Shown here: in pieces, positions 54,124 through 64,000 of the stretch | Numbering within the stretch: the stretch's first letter is position 1 | Layout of the letters: each line of letters starts with the position of its first letter | Assembly: GCA_037355855.1 (NCBI GenBank) | Contig: CM074763.1 | Coordinates: 1,488,001-1,552,000 of the forward strand | Length of the DNA stretch: 64,000 bases | Source: Pseudo-nitzschia pungens | Taxonomy: Eukaryota; Bacillariophyta; Bacillariophyceae; Bacillariales; Bacillariaceae | Direction: 5' to 3' | The notes under the pieces: model-generated | The model's database searches: none | What the model was told of the DNA's origin: nothing | Seen by the model: the letters and a program-made list of their open reading frames with translations, nothing else | Program-made: the position numbers and the translations under genes

Positions 54124-56769
54124 AATCAATAAAGGACAGAATGGTAAAAGTGCCCGGAATAATCACAAAACACAATGATATTGATAATATCCAACTTGCT
54201 CTTCCTCATACATCGAGTTCCCACCAGAAGGAGCCGGAGAAACATGAGCAGTTATCAGGCACGACGAACCGTCGTATTGGTACCGATCGAACGATCTCAA
54301 AAGAAATCAGGATAATGTAGTAAATGAATTCTATCTGAAAGAAGATTGCATAGGAAATTGGGTTATGGATGAATTATGCGAAAAACCGTATCGGATTCGA
54401 TTAAAGTGCTAGTATTTGGCGTGCCATCGCTTGTGATTGGGAATGTGAAGACAACCAACTGAAAAAACACATAATCTTGTAGTGTCTGGGCTCACTGTTG
54501 TACGACTGGAAGGATGCTTGTCGTGTAGCATTTGTTTCGCGGTGCAAATATTGTCACTGTAAAATCAGTCCCTACAATCGTTGTGATTTCATAATTCAAA
54601 GTGTACATATGCAGAACAACGCCTAGTTAACAATAATGGAAACTCCCTTATTTTTTTGTCTGCTTTGTGATCCCTCCGTTCGTAGTTTCGGACCCGATTG
54701 CTATTCAACTGTTAAGCGTAGCTACAAGTAATACACAAACACTTTTCAAGTCCTCCTCTTTGCTACATTTTCACCTGGCTGATATCTCGTTCATCTCTTG
54801 CACCTCATCCAATTCTTTCAGCAGTGTTGAACTATTTGCTGGCAGACCTCCCCATTTGCTTTTGTTTGCAGGACTCTTCGATTGGTACCAATGCAAATGT
54901 AACAAAGAATGTGATCATGCTCCTTTTCTTCTTGCAAAATTCAGTTGCTAGTAGTAGCCGCAATTCATTATGGATCATAGTGGTCTACTACCAGGTAAGG
55001 CTAAATTGTAAATTGTCGTGTATTAGAAAGTACAGTAAGGTTACGGTACAGAAATACGACCAGTAATACAGTAATCCTTAACCTTACGTACTAAAAGAAT
55101 GTACGATACAAGGATACTCGGACTTTCATGCTTTGGCGTTGTGAATCAATCGTAAAAAAATAATTACGTACTTAGTACGGTACATACTCTTCAATGTCTC
55201 ACATGCCAACATAGTAATTTGTTTTTTGTGTTGATACTCGTGTAGCTTAAAAGAACATGAACTTTCGTCACTACCGTAGATAGAGCAGCAGAGGACGGAT
55301 TGACATTGTCTTCACAATCATAAAAATACGTGTTCTTAATCGTACGAGTGTCTCATTATTTATTTCTATTCTGTGTACTGCACGGTGTTCGTAGTCGTTT
55401 GGCATTCACGAAGTTCCCTTCTGACTGACACTTTTTGTCGACACCAAGTCACCAAATTCACACACTCTCTCTATCGGTGCAAGTCATTGCTCATCCCCTT
55501 TTTCTTTCCATTCTGAAACGATTGTTCTCTCTGATTTCAGAAGGTTCGGAAGTTTCCATACTACCAATGACGATAGCAACGAAAAGTACAAATGACATCG
55601 TAGGGTATTGAATACAAATTCCTCGTATTCATAATCCTGTTGTTTCAAGCGACATTATGTCAATGATGACTGGCCGACTCTAACATAGCTGTTTTGAACC
55701 ATGTTGTGCTTTATCAGGATGTCAGTTAGACGATTTGCACGCACCACAGCAATTGATAATAATTTTATCTTTCTTTTCAGAAAAACTTCTGTTGAGTATG
55801 ATTCTCCCGATACTCATACGTACTCGTACTTTCTGCTCTACCTTCGGTCCCAGAACCAATCGAGACCTCGCGGGTGATTGGCTTGATTCGCAACGCTAAG
55901 CGTGATTCCCTACATCTCGTCCGAAAAATAATCGACAACATGGCAAACCTCACCCGTGGTGTATGCAGACTGAATCAGTTTTCCCTCTTTCCTGATACCG
56001 ATGTTTACTATTCAACATGGTTTTCTCGTACGTAGTATCGATCAAGCAGAGGATAAGGTAGCTACTTTGTATTATTCTGCGCTATTTGACATTGCTACAA
56101 CTAATTGCACTCTCATGTGGATGGGTAATCATACGAACGCTGAGTTTCTACAATTTGTTCTTGTGCATCTTAGTCGCTGGTCATACACGTAGCGTGTTGC
56201 GAATTGAGACATAACACGAAAAGCTACTTAGACACGTATTATTCGATGATCAGATTAGGATAATTACTATTAACACTTTGAATCGCTAACCGTTCGTGTT
56301 CTGTATTAAGTTGTCGATCGTGCCATGGCTTTGGCAATGTTCTTTTCTGTCCTTGTGGCATCGATCGAAGAGGGGAGGAAAGTAGTGAGAATCTGGCGTG
56401 TGATTTATTCGTGTGGCCATCTGGTAGGTATTATCGTCTCATCTTCTTTCCTGTTGTCTCATCGGGATCAGCAGTGAGGGGGCAGGGAGTGAGCAAAGCG
56501 CTTTCTACGCCCCAAACTGAATACTTCGTAGTTTGTATCAATATGCATTTATGCAGAGGTTGCGAAGCAGGGGCACAAACTGCCACCGTGGCGTCCGAAT
56601 TAACCACGTTCTCGTGCAGTAGAATCGGATGTTAGATTGTTGCAGCTGATCAAAAACCCGAACCCGAAATATATTTTCGGTTTTCAATCGAGGCTTCTTT
56701 TGGATTGCTTTATTTGGAAACTTATCAACAATATCCTGACACGCGTCAAGGCCGCATTGTTACCCTCAC
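54124..56769. other. Long intergenic region, no supported gene
   Basis: 2.6 kb. Motif copies (cagtaaggttacgg near 55031, ttaaccttacgta near 55078) occur. A tccctccgttcgtagtttcgg string near 54670 faintly resembles the MITE end but has no partner. Small open frames have no features. Confidence 0.5.
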
Positions 56770-57633
56770 TCACGAGGTTACTGCGACTTGTTGCTTCTGG
56801 AGCGAGACAACAAATTCGTCCAAAAACGATCTCATTTCCTCTTCGGTGTAGAAAAGATCCTTCTGTATTTCCTTTCGTTGGCTTCGGTCCATCACGGGGT
56901 GGACACTTTCTACAACTTCTCTCTTAAAAGAAACTTTTCGCGGACTCCTCCGATAGCAAGGAAGTTGACTTTTACAATTGCTATCCTTCTCCTTCTGTCT
57001 TTGCTGGAGTAGTTCATCTCTATATTCAAGCTTGAAGTCCATGTAGTCATACTCATCATAATGCAGGTAATATTTGTCGTCCTTGCTTGTTCGGGGGCGT
57101 GTATATACTGCTGTCACTAGGTCCTCCTCGAACTTCACAGTCCTCCCCTTTTCCAGAGGACGGCGATTCGTAGAGGATGCTGCCACCGGGAATTCATCTT
57201 CGTCCATGTCCACGGTGGACGCTGTTTCGTCGTCGTCATCTTTCATGCTTTTCACATGATCCTTGCACACCACGAAAGATTCGCGATTGTCCATGAATGA
57301 AAAGAGCCCCGACCCCAATAATTTATTGCCCCTTGTCTTCGAAGATTTCTTCTGAAAGCTGATAACGCAAGTTTCTTTATCTGCCTCGTCCTCTGAATCC
57401 TTCATTTCCCTTTCACTCTGTGCACATTTGCGGAACGCCCATCCCAGAGAGAGCCTCTTGTGATTGCCACGAGAAACGAAGAAACAACTCCTCGCTAAAA
57501 GCGTTGCGCAATCGCTGCCGTCTCCAGAGAACCTCGCCTCTCCCAAAATTGTATTGAGGGTGAAGTCCATGATGATTACGTGCGCGTTGGTGTGATAACA
57601 GAATAGAAATGCTATCGTCAAGTAAAGCAACAT
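56770..57633 (-). CDS. Hypothetical protein with duplicated V-x-F / acidic-Tyr module
   Basis: An uninterrupted frame of 287 residues; a more likely start is the internal Met at 57570 (MDFTLNTILGEARF), since the first 21 residues are hydrophobic leader-like. Two related segments are visible. Copy 1 is GRTVKFEEDLVTAVYTRPR followed by DKYYLHYDEYDYMDFKLEYR. Copy 2 is PRKVSFKREVVESVHPVMDR followed by DLFYTEEEMRSFLDE. The pattern is R-x-V-x-F, a V-x-x-V pair, then an aromatic-acidic helix. An RLSLGWAF segment lies near residue 60. I know similar patterns from uncharacterised diatom proteins but no function. If the 57633 start is used, the leader could be a signal peptide. Confidence 0.65.
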   Translation of the reverse strand: MLLYLTIAFLFCYHTNAHVIIMDFTLNTILGEARFSGDGSDCATLLARSCFFVSRGNHKRLSLGWAFRKCAQSEREMKDSEDEADKETCVISFQKKSSKTRGNKLLGSGLFSFMDNRESFVVCKDHVKSMKDDDDETASTVDMDEDEFPVAASSTNRRPLEKGRTVKFEEDLVTAVYTRPRTSKDDKYYLHYDEYDYMDFKLEYRDELLQQRQKEKDSNCKSQLPCYRRSPRKVSFKREVVESVHPVMDRSQRKEIQKDLFYTEEEMRSFLDEFVVSLQKQQVAVTS

Positions 57634-59414
57634 GTATTAACCAATATCTGATTGAAACAATTTGGTTCGATGAGACTGAATTCTCTTTTCTGTTGTAATT
57701 TGTGACGGGAAAAGGAGAAATTAGAGGGACGTGTGGAACTAGAATGTGTAGTACGAAGTAAAGTTGTATTTCGCACCTGTCCATCCCTATCACCTCGGTT
57801 CAACTCTGCGGTGCGATGGGTATCTTCTGTCGATAGCAAAACCGAGCCTACGTTTTCAACTCACCGTCTGTGTTCTCCACGTTCTATCTCGTGTTCTCCT
57901 TCTTCGGAGGACCTTCTGCAGTGTTCATCGCCACAGTTCTAGCCAAAAATATTTCTGCTAAATTCTTTCAAGATTGCTTCAAAAACAATTTGGCTCATAA
58001 CCTATTGATATGAAGCGACCAATGGAAATTCCAAATTTTTGGCCACGTCAACATCAAGCACTAGAGGGATCTTTTCAAATCGCACCACGTAGATTGGGCT
58101 CGGTCGGCTCCCTCCTACCAGCATGAAAAGTATGGCCCTTACCATGTAGTCATTTGGTGGGAGAAGATGAAAGAAAGGTACGTGTCCAAAAAATGGACAG
58201 CGTCATGAAGACAAATTGACATCTAACAAATGGTCTACGGTAAGGTTACAACTACCTGCCATTTTGCGTTCTACTACGTAGTACCGTACCTGTTGGAAAG
58301 ACGTACGTACAGATCCACATGTACTGCATGAATGCATACCAAACGTACTCCTCGTATGAAATAACGTACGTACGAGTACGTACCTCGCTAATCACTCATA
58401 AATTGCCGTAAATTTTAATTAATCGTTCAGTGAACATGAATAAATAGCCTTTCTTTGTACCCGTCAAAAATTATTACCGTATGAAGAGCAACTTTTTTTG
58501 ACAGATTTTTCCCTTACTGTTGGACCAAATATCTCCCCCCAGGCGAAACCTCCTCAACGCAAGGTACAACTTAGTCTTAAAAAGTATAAAGAAACTGTTT
58601 GCAGCAACCCCTGTTGCAATCAGTGACTTACATCCATAGCTTTGGCCTCGCTTAGTTACCCTTTTTGTCGCTCACTGAAGACTTAGTCACAAAAAGGGAG
58701 AATGAAGAAGTTCGATCAGCTTGGTCTATGAAAAAGGTTGTATGGAAGAAGACTCAAGGGTGCTATGATATCATTAAGGAAAAATTCCTGCCTACTATAA
58801 ATTATTATTGTTATTTCCTCATAGTAACCATATCATTAAGTTGCAGTTGTTAAAATAGGTGGTCAAAAGCAATTTTGACATCCACCATTCAACAAATGGA
58901 ATCCTAATGACTATTGATTTGAGTTGGTGGCAGGTTGATAAAAGAGAAGATTCTCCGCTAAATAATGAAGGTGTGAGTGATCCATGTCTAGTTCTGCTCC
59001 CAATAAGCACCAAACTCAGTTGGAGTTAACCTTAACGTGGTGGAAAGAATGCTCAAAATCAACAACGATACCTCCTTCTCGAGCTCTTACACTTCAAGGA
59101 TTACAAATAATAGATTTTCCACACGATACCTGACACTGTTCCTTACTGTACGGACGATTTCACTGCTTCATCAGAAATGTGGAAATTGACGACACATCAT
59201 TGCGTAGGTTTGTGTTTGGAACAGTCTCCACTTCATGTTCTCACAATCTAATATTTGTAAAAGTTAACTCTACTTCAAAGCTTGTAAATGAAATGCTTCT
59301 TTCTCCTGCTTGCGTTGGTGGCTGACTTCCATGCTTAATCGATGGAACTCTTTGCGTAGAAAGTGGAGATAGTTTGTCTTCCAATCGAAAAACTGTGATC
59401 ACCATTGCTGTTTA
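57634..59414. other. Intergenic region, no supported gene
   Basis: 1.8 kb. Contains ggtaaggttacaac near 58240, and cgtacgtacgagtacgtacc near 58365-58385. Open frames show no features. Confidence 0.55.
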
Positions 59415-61907
59415 TCACGAATATTGTCCCATTTGTGCTGAAGTGTTTTGTTCGAAGTCAAATAATTGAAACTCATGTTCGTCGGTGTCACTTGCTAGTA
59501 AGACCGCGGATACATCTGCAACTTCTCCCGGCTGCAGATGATTTTGACCATGATGGCGACTGTGCATGTCATTGTCACCTCGACTGCCGTCCTCGTCATT
59601 CTTCTTGCGATTACTGTCGCCGGCCGAAAGTCCCGAGCCATCATCGTTGAGCGCCGATTCCACGAGCTGTGAGACCTTTGATGACGACTTGTCGGTCTTT
59701 TTCGGCTTTGGCCTGCAGGGCTGGCCGTTGTCAGGGGTCTCTGGAACCGGGCTGAAGGGTTTGTAGGTAAGTCCACTCCGGTGCTCGTCAATATCTCGCA
59801 GTCCCATATCGTAGGCAGACTTGATCCAGTGTGCCTTTTTGCCCCTCGTCTGGTCCGACTCCTTGCGCCTTCGATATTCCTCCCGATACTCCTCCGGCAT
59901 GTGCTTACAGGCGGGAAAGTGAATTCGCTGCCAGGTGCAAACTCCCCGGTATATATCATCGATGCTCTTCGGAAAGAACGAAGACATGGTCTGACGCCCC
60001 CGTTCTTCCCGACGACGCCCCCGATTTTCCCGAGGAAGGTGACTACATCGTGTGCACCGAATACCAACAATATTATCTGAAGCAGGAGTGCTTCCGTCGT
60101 CTGGAATCTTGGTCTGGAGAACGTAGACCTCGAGCAATTCGGATCGGACGAAGCAATGGAGCTCGTTGAGATTTTTCGCGTCGTCATCGTGGGCCAGCCG
60201 CAAGTTGCGGTGCAAGACGGTAAGCGACGGATCGTCCAAGAATTTGCGTCCATTTCTACGACTTATAGCTTTCTTTTTCGATCCCGGCGACGACGAGCCT
60301 ACGAGATCGCCATTGGGCGGTACGTTGCCATTCGGAGTGGGTAAAGACTCAGTCTTGGTTGGTATTTGTGATTTTCGCTTTCGCTTTAGTTTTTTGTTGG
60401 TTGTCGACGATAAGTGATCATTCGTTGCCCTCCTCTCATTCGCGTTTGCATTTTGGGTGGGAATAGGTTCCAAATCGTTCGAGCTTGCGTCTTGGACGGG
60501 GATGGGTTCCATATCGTTCGGGTCGTGCGGAAACTTGTTATCCGGAGTCTTGCGAGTTGCCAGAACTTGGGACTGCTGCCTATCCTTCATTGGTACCCGG
60601 GACGACGTCTGTATAGACCCGGGTACCGACTTGGTGAGTACATTGTTGTGTCGGTACATGTTGGTGTCGTTGTATACTTGCTCGAGACTTCCTCCCCACA
60701 ATCCCAGGAGCTTGCGAGAAAATTCGATCGGAGACATTCCCGTTGATGCCGCTGAAGCAAATCTCTGGCGCAGCTGGAGCCGCATCAGTCGCTCCCGAGG
60801 AGGTTCCGTTTCCGGCGTGTATCCTTCCGCCGGCCGGTCCAAGATTCGGTGTGGTTGCATGTGGCTCGATGGATACTGCTGGTCTTGTGAGACGTTGCGA
60901 TTGCTTGCGACACAAAAGGCATTGTTGCAAACGAGCGAGATGATACTGAGCGCGTATTCATGAATAGGTTGGGCTGGGTTAGCGGTCGCCTTGTAGACGA
61001 GTTTGCGGCGTTTCCTGGCAACAGAGGTATTGGTTTGGGTGTTGGCATTCGTAGTCTGGTTGGGAGAGTGGTTTTGAACCTCGGTTTTCCTCGAAGCTCT
61101 AGCCCCCTCTGAAACGGTTTCTTTGCGGCTCGGCGTTTTGGATCTAGCCTTTTTCTTGCCTGAAGACGCCGCTGTCGTAGTTGCAATTGAAGGCACAGCG
61201 GGCAATGGTTGCGCGGATAAATTGTCATCGTTCCTTGGTGAGGGAAGCGGCGGAGAGTTCGGAGATACGATTTTGGCGGAAGATCCTGGAGAAGAGGATA
61301 GTACCTCTATTGCTGCTTCGGGAGCTGGTAATGACAAAGGTGTTCTGGTCTTGTTTTTGATACCATTCTTGCCGCCCTTGCTGGAAGTATGAGAAGTCGT
61401 ATCCTGAGTCTGTTTGGACCGTTTTTTGGATCGTGGTGGGTTGGAATCGCATTTTTTATTGTTTTTGTTGTTGTGTTTATATTCATCGGTATCGTCGATG
61501 TCGCTGCTGTCGTGCTTCTGCTGTCGTGCTGCCAATAGCTTTCGAGCCATTCGCTCCGCTTGCCGCTTGGATTTTTTTATCGTTGGTGGTAACGATGGTG
61601 GGGAGGAGATGGGCTTCCTTTTTTGGTGGCGAGTCCCGTGCAAGTTTCTCTGGTTGAATTCGTTGCTGTCTTTTGTACCGTCGCTGGAAGGTGTTCCTGG
61701 TGATGATTCAACTTCGGTTTCCATTGCGTCGTTCTTTTTGTCAATACTTCCGACAAGGGCACCGGTGTCATGAGCAGAACCCATTTCGCTGTGGTTGTTA
61801 CTAACGATGTTTCCCATACTTTGGTCATCACCGGGAATGGCAATTGATTCTTCGTCAATTTTCTGATTGTTGGCGAAAGGAAAGATCTTTTCACTCGTCT
61901 CTAACAT
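59415..61907 (-). CDS. Large disordered nuclear-type protein with one C2HC (CxxC...HxxxC) module
   Basis: A single uninterrupted frame. The Met at 61907 (MLETSEKIFPF) is preferred; the frame continues up to 62015 only through pentamer repeats in the leader. Residues 1-560 are low-complexity with several Lys/Arg clusters (KKSKRQAERMARKLLAARQQ, RSKKRSK), suggesting nuclear location. A short ordered part near residues 315-420 includes EYALSIISLVC and GMSPIEFSRKLLGLWG. The module lies at about residues 595-720: NELHCFVRSELLEVYVL, VGIRCTRCSHL, SSFFPKSIDDIYRGV, IHFPACKHMPEEYREEYRR and KKAHWIKSAYDMGL. It keeps the CxxC and HxxxC (HFPAC) pairs and layout seen in the gene at 3896-7628. The acidic tail has HxH-rich words (MHSRHHGQNH). 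No named family recognised; DNA or chromatin binding is inference only. Confidence 0.8.
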   Translation of the reverse strand: MLETSEKIFPFANNQKIDEESIAIPGDDQSMGNIVSNNHSEMGSAHDTGALVGSIDKKNDAMETEVESSPGTPSSDGTKDSNEFNQRNLHGTRHQKRKPISSPPSLPPTIKKSKRQAERMARKLLAARQQKHDSSDIDDTDEYKHNNKNNKKCDSNPPRSKKRSKQTQDTTSHTSSKGGKNGIKNKTRTPLSLPAPEAAIEVLSSSPGSSAKIVSPNSPPLPSPRNDDNLSAQPLPAVPSIATTTAASSGKKKARSKTPSRKETVSEGARASRKTEVQNHSPNQTTNANTQTNTSVARKRRKLVYKATANPAQPIHEYALSIISLVCNNAFCVASNRNVSQDQQYPSSHMQPHRILDRPAEGYTPETEPPRERLMRLQLRQRFASAASTGMSPIEFSRKLLGLWGGSLEQVYNDTNMYRHNNVLTKSVPGSIQTSSRVPMKDRQQSQVLATRKTPDNKFPHDPNDMEPIPVQDASSNDLEPIPTQNANANERRATNDHLSSTTNKKLKRKRKSQIPTKTESLPTPNGNVPPNGDLVGSSSPGSKKKAISRRNGRKFLDDPSLTVLHRNLRLAHDDDAKNLNELHCFVRSELLEVYVLQTKIPDDGSTPASDNIVGIRCTRCSHLPRENRGRRREERGRQTMSSFFPKSIDDIYRGVCTWQRIHFPACKHMPEEYREEYRRRKESDQTRGKKAHWIKSAYDMGLRDIDEHRSGLTYKPFSPVPETPDNGQPCRPKPKKTDKSSSKVSQLVESALNDDGSGLSAGDSNRKKNDEDGSRGDNDMHSRHHGQNHLQPGEVADVSAVLLASDTDEHEFQLFDFEQNTSAQMGQYS

Positions 61908-61942
61908 CTTCAAAAAGAAAAAAATAGTACAACACAATTGAT

Positions 61943-61986
61943 CCGCTCCGCTCCGCTCCGCTCCGATTCGATTCGATTCGATCCGA
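61943..61986. repeat. CGCTC and CGATT pentanucleotide repeats in a gene leader
   Basis: Four cgctc units followed by three to four cgatt units, just upstream of the 61907 start codon of the minus-strand gene. Confidence 0.88.
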
Positions 61987-62015
61987 TCAGCAGTATTCAG
62001 ACAATTGCAACCCAA

Positions 62016-64000
62016 CCCTCCTTATTGTAATTGTTGCTTGCTACTCCGGGTATGGAATGCTTGCTTCTTGATCGATCGATGGGAGAGAAAAGAGGAATCG
62101 AACGAAACTTCGGGATAACCAATGTTCACGTTATCAGTTTTTCCGTTCTTTTCTATCTCTGAAACACCTTCTTCCGCCTTCGACGTAGATCTTCATTCGT
62201 TTGCCTGGTCGTGTGGTGATTATATCTATGACGAGAAAGATACTTGAAATAGCAGGTGCTACATTAGAAGCATCGTTGTGCCGTCTGCTAGAAGACACCT
62301 AGTGTTTTGCGCTACAATGCGTCAAGGGTTCGAGGGAAGCTTTTTCCTTCTTGGAAAGCACGCTAAGATTATCTTTGGCGCCTGTCCGACATGAAACCCA
62401 ACAAAACAAAACAAAATCCAATCATCGTACGATACACCGGAAGTGTCTTTACGTACGATACAAAAAATAATAATACTTCGTAAGTTACTTCGTACAGACT
62501 TACAATGTGCACCAAAATATTGTTTGTTACTGTATTAGGAGTTCGAGTCCACGTAAAATTACCGTAAGGTTATTGTTTTTTAAACCTTACTCACAAGCTC
62601 AAAGCATGAGGTGTGATTGCAACTACCTCGAAGATTTAAAAAAAAGTGCCTGGTAATCGAAATTACTGTACTGGCATTTTTTGACAACCACAGTATCGAT
62701 TGTATGCAATCGCGTCCAGAACGACTGCCGAATTGCATCTCGTACTATTGCCTCATCTATTTTTAATGCACACCTAAATACGTAGTACTATTTACTTCTA
62801 ACCTTACTTATTGTTTTGATCATTATTTTTTTAAGGAGAAAATGTGTGTTTTAAAGTCTTCGTGTGCCATAATACGGTACCGTAAACCTTACTGTAAGAA
62901 ACCTTACCGTAATACTACTACTTCGTAGTAAACCTTACTTCGTAATAACTCCGTTCAAGTATTGTAACCTTAGTTTGATGACGATCACCATTACTACTAC
63001 TATCACTAGTATCACTATCATGATCACTATTACTTCAGCACATCATCATGATGTAGGTGCTGTAGCATGGGTCCCTCCAAATTACAAGTTATATTTGAAT
63101 TGTAGTTATTCTAGAAATGATGGAATGACTACTAAAAATGTTGACTCCATTGCTGATCATGCATGTTTAACTACAAATCCTTCAAATAATAATGATTTGT
63201 CTTACTAGTGACTTCATGTGTCATGATCTTACCAATGGAGACACATGACATTACCATTCCAAAGCATCTGGCTCATTTTCTATACTCACTATACCTGCAT
63301 GTCTCCTCGTCCTACTAGTTTTATGAGAAAGAATTTTCCTGTGGAAAAGGATCGTCCTGTGCAAGAAAGGCTTGTTGGTGCTGTGGTGATGTCTACTGGG
63401 TCAGCATCTCCAATCGTACATACTAGTAAGCGTCCATTTTGACAATTGAGACTTGTGCATCTAATGTTCTGATAATAGTATCATTGAGTGTCAAAATTGT
63501 TATGAGTTTCGGGTCTCGTGTTAACTTTGAAGGGACGTAACTTACCTGGTACAAACTCAGTTTTGATTGGATAATAATTTTGATTGAATTGATTTTCGAT
63601 GCTGGCTCCAAAGGTGTCTCTCAAAATGGTTCGGGGAAGCATAGTAGTACCGGTAAGTTTACTTTGCGGTAAGGTTTATCGTATCTGATTGACTTCTTGT
63701 GGTTCGCGGTTCGAACCGAACAACAGAACATCTTGACTCGACTCGTGCGTTCGTGTACCAAGAAGAATAATTATGAAGTAAGACTTACTTCGTGCAAGTA
63801 CAAGTAATTACACGTAAGAAGTATTGGATAGCCTTTCGAGTTTGACCTTGCACGATGCTGCTAGAGAGGTGCTCGGCGGTAATTTGGGTGGAAGTGTAAA
63901 CTTTCTCATCCTTTTACTCGTACAATGTGCGTAATCTTACTGTATCTCGTTCTGGGCATAAGTTACTCTCTGTAACAATACCACACGGCAATTAGTGGAG
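62016..64000. other. Intergenic region to window end, motif-rich
   Basis: No supported gene. Several GTAAGGTT-type motifs cluster at 62560-62600, 62880-62960 and 63650-63800. A 77-codon frame at 62975-63208 begins with a repeat-derived Thr/Ile stretch; its later part (AVAWVPPNYKLYLNCSYS) looks protein-like but has no family match and could be a decayed fragment. Confidence 0.45.

Noticed and set aside
54667..54951. 94-codon frame beginning beside a tccctccgttcg string
   Set aside because: No family features; the string resembles the MITE end only over about ten bases and no inverted partner or TA pair was found.
62975..63208. 77-codon frame with Thr/Ile start
   Set aside because: The beginning is a tatcactat-type repeat and no homologous family is recognised; kept only as a remark under the intergenic entry.

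Overview
The window is nuclear DNA of a stramenopile alga, most likely a pennate diatom. The basis is the set of protein families: a KEA-type antiporter and a MenG/UbiE-like methyltransferase with signal-plus-transit N-termini, gametolysin-like M11 metalloprotease, LtrA-type membrane protein, and diatom-style proteins with Cys/His modules. Short GT-AG introns of about 90-355 nt and 0.3-2.7 kb intergenic regions fit this. Genus is not resolved; Fragilariopsis/Pseudo-nitzschia-like is a guess. No rRNA, tRNA or CRISPR was recognised.

Layout. 1-1102: 3' part of a hypersensitive-induced-response (SPFH) protein (+). 1966-3144: plastid-type methyltransferase (-), broken by frameshifts. 3896-7628: a large protein with four CxxC...HxxxC modules (-), also frameshifted. 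9102-14637: two paralogous metallophosphatase-like membrane proteins (+) on either side of an ankyrin protein (-). 15206-16798: AP-1 mu adaptin (-). 17521-20395: plastid K+/H+ antiporter (-). 21387-23741: secreted endonuclease-I-like protein (-). 24.5-32.0 kb: gene-free block of at least eight different tandem-repeat families. 33604-34638: leucine-carboxyl-methyltransferase-family enzyme (-). 36190-38560: transketolase (+). 40137-42591: LtrA-family protein (+). 45278-47985: M11 metalloprotease (+). 48.6-50.1 kb: nested Stowaway-like MITEs. 50356-50808: small basic hypothetical protein (+). 52030-54123: Golgi-type glycosyltransferase (+). 56770-57633: protein with a duplicated VxF module (-). 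59415-61907: second CxxC...HxxxC-module protein (-).

The genes are not an operon or obvious pathway cluster; they are independent eukaryotic genes. Linked themes are the secretory route (AP-1, glycosyltransferase, secreted nuclease and protease, two membrane phosphatase-like proteins) and plastid/carbon metabolism (KEA, methyltransferase, transketolase).

The points most worth following are: the lineage-type C2HC module shared by two unlinked genes; a run of frame changes in two neighbouring genes that all have net +1 direction; a complete MITE with 27-bp inverted ends and TA target sites inserted into an older copy; and a 7.4-kb tandem-repeat block flanked by short inverted motifs. Intergenic DNA also carries a recurring GTAAGGTTAC-type motif, in one place as a perfect 15-nt inverted repeat.
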